From Schizochytrium sp. CCTCC M209059 (Eukaryota > Sar > Bigyra > Thraustochytrida > Thraustochytriidae): 64,000 nt of DNA. Shown piece after piece: positions 60,211 to 64,000 of the stretch (position 1 is the first letter of the stretch; every line of letters begins with the position of its first letter). The notes under the pieces were generated by a model, which worked only from the letters and a program-made list of their open reading frames with translations, was not told the DNA's origin and searched no databases. Position numbers and translations under genes: made by a program. The stretch is from assembly GCA_000818945.1 (NCBI GenBank), contig KN805371.1, positions 1,178,696-1,242,695 of the forward strand, given 5' to 3'.

Positions 60211-60832
60211 AGTCTGTCTACAAAATACAAAACCTTAAGGTGACGAGGTAATTTTGCATGCAACAAAATGGTTCTTTACACGACGCAAGTTTTTGTACTA
60301 CGCTTTGATTGAATTACCCTCTTTGTCACGCGATCGTTGTTGTGTTGTTTTGCAGTGCCGCACCGTGACTCGGACCCCCTCAGAACAACGGGACCACTTT
60401 CATCAATGCTCCTCGCAAAACTGGTTTGCACCAAGAATAACACACTCCAGACAGACGCTATCATTAGCAGGCATCATTTCCCCCCACCATGGCCTTTTGA
60501 TGACGCTGCAGAATCTCTTAATCTTTTACTGCGTGGAACTGCTGCTTGGCAAGTGAAGTGAATTCCTTGGCATTTGACTGGTGACCGGAAACACCTACCT
60601 AGTACCTGCTAGCTAATAAATAGAGTCTAGCAAAAACCCACGAACGAAAGCGCAGAGTCCTCCCAACCTCGAGGGCAGACCACGCGAGCAGCTGCAGCGA
60701 GCATACACCAAAGGCAAGAAAGGCCCGAGGAGCGACCGAGTGGCTCGCCATCGTTGCTGTTGTCGTTGTCGTCATTGTCGTCGTCTTCGTCGTTGTCGTC
60801 GTCACAAGGCAAGCTAGTTAGAAGGGGCGACG
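60211..60832. other. Intergenic region upstream of the SET gene
   Basis: About 620 bp. Ordinary composition, with a GTC/GTT repeat at 60751-60802 just before the SET-gene start. Frames are short and unsupported. Confidence 0.55.
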
Positions 60833-62221
60833 ATGAGTGGCTCCGCAGGCGAGTCGTCCTCGGCGGCTGCGAGCTCGCAGGCTTGGGGCGAACTGCTCGT
60901 GCAGGCTGGAGGCTCGCTGCAAGGAGAGCTCATTGAGCTGTGCGACTTTGTTGGAGAACAAACGGGTCGCGGCGTGCGCGCAGTAAAGGACATCAAAGCA
61001 GGAACTGTGCTCGTGGAGGCGCCTTTAGGGTGTCTGGTGACGCGACAGAACCTTGTGGCTGACGAAGGCATCCTCATCTCTGGTGCCCAGCACGTCGAGG
61101 TTCGCAAAGCCTTCAAGCATGCAGACAAAGTTCTCGACGAAACAGACCTCCTCGCCGTTTTTCTCATGTGGGCGAGGCGGGCAGAAAACCAGACGCACCT
61201 TGCGCCTGCCTTTGTCGAATACCTCGGTCTTTTGCCCGAGGTCGAGGCCGGTCCCGCGCCCTTGAATCAGAGCATGTTCTGGACAGAAGACGAGCTTGAC
61301 CTGATTCAGGGCACAGACTCTTTTCAAATTGCAATGCAGTTGAAAAAACAGGTGCGCGAAGACTTTGGCAAGATTGTCGCCGACGTCCTTCTCAAGTACC
61401 CAGCGCACTTTCCCCTAAGTGATGGCTTTACCTACAAGGAATACAAGTGGGCACTTGGAATTCTCTGGAGCCGCGGCATGGATTTTCAAAAGGTCGGGGG
61501 CACCTCCTTTCGCGCAATGGTGCCCTTTGCCGACATGTTCAACACGGATTTTCAGGGTCCCGTCTCACATACCTATGTTCTTTCTTCGCGAGTTGTGCAG
61601 CTCAAGGCGAACCGTGATTACAAGGCGGGCGAGCAGGTGTTTATCAACTACACACCCACATCCAGCACTCGTTTGCTGCAGCTCTATGGCTTCGTGCCTC
61701 GCTCGCCAAGCAATGAGGATCATGAGTGTGTCCAGCTTTGGGCCCCAATGGACCCCGCGGCCCCACGCTACGCAGAAGTACAGAAACAAATTCAGGATAC
61801 CCTTCCGGGTTGCGACCCCAATCGTGCTCCGTTTCTGCTCAAGCCATCTGACCCGCTGCCCGTGAGCCTCTTGGTCACGCTCCATATTCAGCGCGGCCTC
61901 GGCGTGCCGACCACGAGTTCATGGAACTCAAATGTCCTCGAGGAGCTTCAGCAAGCGCTGCAGGCCCGTAAGGCGTCTTTTGTCAATGGCGGCGACCGCA
62001 AGGCGGATCTTTCGCTTTTTGTTACGGACAAATTTGATTCGGACCGTGCACGTATGGCGCTTTACGTTCGAATGGTTGAGGGCAAAATTATTGACAAATC
62101 GCTTGGTCTGCTTGCCGACTTTCTCGCCAAGATCACCGACGAGTCCGGCGCTGAGGCAGCTACTGGCACAGGCCAAACGGCCCCGGCTGACGATCTTGCC
62201 GCTCTTGAGGAAATGGACTAA
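60833..62221 (+). CDS. SET-domain protein methyltransferase (RuBisCO-LSMT/SETD3/SETD6 type)
   Basis: A 462-residue protein from ATG 60833. The N-terminal part begins the split SET fold with Gly-Arg-Gly-Val-Arg-Ala-x-Lys-Asp-Ile. The insert lies in the middle (about 100-215). The catalytic end has Val-Pro-Phe-Ala-Asp-Met-Phe-Asn-Thr-Asp (equivalent of the family's Asp-x-x-Asn-His), then Gly-Glu-Gln-Val-Phe-Ile-Asn-Tyr and a Leu-Leu-Gln-Leu-Tyr-Gly-Phe-Val motif. A RuBisCO-substrate-binding-type helical domain fills about 320-440. The His of the usual Asn-His pair is replaced by Thr-Asp, so substrate or activity could differ. Members methylate lysine or histidine on non-histone proteins; the target here is unknown. 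AATAAA follows the stop at 62222-62227. Confidence 0.88.
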   Translation: MSGSAGESSSAAASSQAWGELLVQAGGSLQGELIELCDFVGEQTGRGVRAVKDIKAGTVLVEAPLGCLVTRQNLVADEGILISGAQHVEVRKAFKHADKVLDETDLLAVFLMWARRAENQTHLAPAFVEYLGLLPEVEAGPAPLNQSMFWTEDELDLIQGTDSFQIAMQLKKQVREDFGKIVADVLLKYPAHFPLSDGFTYKEYKWALGILWSRGMDFQKVGGTSFRAMVPFADMFNTDFQGPVSHTYVLSSRVVQLKANRDYKAGEQVFINYTPTSSTRLLQLYGFVPRSPSNEDHECVQLWAPMDPAAPRYAEVQKQIQDTLPGCDPNRAPFLLKPSDPLPVSLLVTLHIQRGLGVPTTSSWNSNVLEELQQALQARKASFVNGGDRKADLSLFVTDKFDSDRARMALYVRMVEGKIIDKSLGLLADFLAKITDESGAEAATGTGQTAPADDLAALEEMD

Positions 62222-62487
62222 ATAAATGTAAGGTAGTAACTCACTACATGGAGATGAGATTTCGAGTCCGTAAAATTGCGCATCATTTATCAATGGATTT
62301 AGAGGCTGCGAACATGACCCTCGTATCCCTAGCTAGATTATCACAGCAGAGTAACGGGGAGAAAGACCTGCTAGTGTTTTGGCTTATCATGACAATCTTG
62401 CCACTCTTGCAGTTAAAAAAGCAAGCCGAAGAAAACACTTGCATCGTTTCTTCATAAATCATTCCAACAATCATCGTCATCCCTGGC
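62222..62487. other. Short convergent intergenic region
   Basis: 3' flanks of the SET gene and endonuclease G. No gene is seen. Confidence 0.6.
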
Positions 62488-63594
62488 TCATCCGGCAGCA
62501 ACAGGAACAGCTGCCGTTGCTTCAGCTGCTGCGGCATGGTCAGACGCAGCTGGCGGCGCGGAAGCGGCATGACGTTTCATCGACTTGCGCATCGCACGTG
62601 TCACAAAGTTGCAAGATACCTCACCACAAAGATCCTTTGGGGCCGCAGGGCCGGGAGCGTGCTTATCCTGACGGTGCAAAAGCTTAGGAAAGAACAAATG
62701 GCCGGAAAGGCTTTCTACAAGCCCCACAGGCGCGACAAAGGATTGCAGTGGTTCGTTCTCGTCGATGGCACGATTCGGCACGACAAAAGCCGCAATAAAC
62801 GGCCAAAGTATCGCACTTTTCCGAGCAAGGACAATTTTGTAAAAGTGCGTCGGGATCGGGAGCGTCGGAGCATGCACTAGAGCATCTTGGGCTCCCGACG
62901 ACTTGCCGACAACCTCCTGGTGGTTATGACCAATGACCTTGTATGAGGTCTCCCACGATTCTCCGTCCGGAGAGCGCTGCGGAACGAAGAGTGGGCCGGT
63001 AATAACGTGCACCTCATCAAAGAGCATGGTGAGCCCACGGACCCAGTCTTCGAGGCGTTTCCAATACCCACGATTCAAGGTTGGGTCCTGGGGCGCAATG
63101 TTAGACAGCATGAATGAGGCATCCATACCAGCTTGGCTGTCGCGCAGATCTCCCGCAGGCACGAGGTGGCCGCGGTCCATGCCGCTGCCGCGGTAGTCTT
63201 GAAGGCGCGCGCGAAAGACGCTTGCAAGGCGCGCGTCCTCCTCAAAGACATTTTTGCGCTTGGCCTCGCCCTCGACGCTCGCGGGCGTCAGCCGCTCGTA
63301 AGCCCATGTGGCCATGCGCAGACGCTGGTCGTACCCGACCGAGAAACCCTCCAGCTCCCGCTCGACGCTCGAGCGCGTCGGCAGACCGAACGGCGCGTTC
63401 ACGCCGCGGCCACGGCGCTTGGGGCCAGCGCCCGTGTCGGCATCGGCATCGGCGCCCAGCGGCACCCCGATGGGCGCGCTCTCGGCGCGAGGCGGCGCTC
63501 TTGCGCGCAGTGCGAGGTACGACGCGCACGCGCCCGCCGCCGCGCCGGCCGCCGCTGCGCCCGCCACCGCGAGCGCGAAGAGCGAGTTGGCCAT
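62488..63594 (-). CDS. Mitochondrial-type endonuclease G (ENDOG/NUC1)
   Basis: A 368-residue protein from ATG 63592-63594. Residues about 3-30 form a hydrophobic, Ala-rich membrane or import segment. The DNA/RNA non-specific endonuclease domain follows, with Asp-Arg-Gly-His at 140-143; His143 is the general base. Asn174, 31 residues on, sits at the metal-binding Asn of EndoG, in Asn-Ile-Ala-Pro-Gln-x4-Asn. The domain continues with Ile-Thr-Gly-Pro-Leu-Phe and Pro-Thr-His-Phe-Tyr-Lys-Ile. The C-terminus has an Ala-rich tail. The enzyme is a Mg-dependent nuclease of the intermembrane space. Length and motifs are normal, apart from an extended, low-complexity linker at residues 40-65. Confidence 0.93.
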   Translation of the reverse strand: MANSLFALAVAGAAAAGAAAGACASYLALRARAPPRAESAPIGVPLGADADADTGAGPKRRGRGVNAPFGLPTRSSVERELEGFSVGYDQRLRMATWAYERLTPASVEGEAKRKNVFEEDARLASVFRARLQDYRGSGMDRGHLVPAGDLRDSQAGMDASFMLSNIAPQDPTLNRGYWKRLEDWVRGLTMLFDEVHVITGPLFVPQRSPDGESWETSYKVIGHNHQEVVGKSSGAQDALVHAPTLPIPTHFYKIVLARKSAILWPFIAAFVVPNRAIDENEPLQSFVAPVGLVESLSGHLFFPKLLHRQDKHAPGPAAPKDLCGEVSCNFVTRAMRKSMKRHAASAPPAASDHAAAAEATAAVPVAAG

Positions 63595-64000
63595 GTCTCC
63601 TGACTTGGTTTTGAGGACACGCCGTGAAAGCGAACCAGTGGCCGGGCCGCCGTGTGTGTGTGAGCTGAGGTGCGAAAGACGCTATACCCATGGACCGCGG
63701 CGCGCAAGAAAGAAATGTCACTGACGAGGTCAAGGCCAAAACCCTCGTGACGATCATCGATAACAGTGAAAGCGACGCGAAAACAGTGACGGCCCGACAA
63801 AGCGTTTCGTCTCTGATGGATAGGCAATGAGTACAAAACCTTTTAAGTTCATCGCAAAACAACTAGGCATGGTGGAATTACATGCATTGATCGCTTAACA
63901 GTTCTGGTGTGACCAATGCCCTTAATGTAAAGATAAACAAGGACCAAAGGGCACCAACCAAGTAATGTGTGCGTGCGTCTGTTCACCTGAGTTAGGAAAA
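63595..64000. other. Right end of window, 5' flank of endonuclease G
   Basis: About 400 bp with no complete or partial gene recognised. A gene to the right may begin outside the window. Confidence 0.5.

Noticed and set aside
59401..60266. Several 190-270-residue open frames of Cys/Arg/Val/Ser or Asp/Thr/Arg/His repeats
   Set aside because: They are translations of the ACATG/ACACG satellite. A period of 5 leaves frames open by chance, and flanking sequence has no conserved protein.

Overview
The window is nuclear DNA of a protist. It has spliceosomal GT-AG introns and core eukaryotic machinery: B55 subunit of PP2A, ZW10, STE24, ALG8, TCTP, Tudor-SN, CWF19 and endonuclease G. Genes are long, mostly single-exon and GC-rich, separated by roughly 0.2-2.6 kb and often full of Ser/Ala/acidic low complexity. 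A thraustochytrid (Labyrinthulomycetes, stramenopiles) or close relative fits best. That placement is an inference from style, not from a marker gene. No CRISPR array, transposon, rRNA or convincing tRNA was seen.

Layout. 1-9.8 kb: CTG repeat, a five-knuckle CCHC zinc-finger gene with three introns, a coiled-coil protein (-), a SUKH/SMI1-like protein, the PP2A B55 subunit (-) with a 13-codon last exon, and an IFRD-family protein (-). 9.8-18.7 kb: an MMPL/RND-type transporter, a divergent macro-domain protein (-), ZW10, and a TTC1-type TPR protein (-). 18.9-30 kb: STE24 CAAX protease (head-to-head with TTC1), a C2/EF-hand protein, ALG8 glucosyltransferase and a HOOK-like coiled-coil protein. 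30-44.7 kb: a gene-sparse stretch of four consecutive surface-type proteins. These are a GPI-anchor candidate, a receptor-like protein with LamG-like and cadherin-like ectodomain plus a cytoplasmic WW domain, a two-repeat Cys-rich GPI candidate, and an MFS transporter with a Cys-rich ectodomain. 45-64 kb: a poly-Ser protein, TCTP (-), a four-TM protein, Tudor-SN (-), CWF19 (-), a glyoxalase-II-type hydrolase, a GT92-like glycosyltransferase (-), a 675-bp two-block pentanucleotide satellite, a SET methyltransferase and endonuclease G (-).

The genes do not form a pathway. The neighbourhood mixes housekeeping genes, several sharing short divergent promoters, with one local concentration of lineage-specific cell-surface genes. 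Two genes (the MMPL transporter and ALG8) have no in-frame ATG in their large exon, so their first exons are missing from this annotation. TTC1 has a recognisable acidic first exon whose splice phase does not match the second exon. Coordinates were read by eye, and no database search was run.
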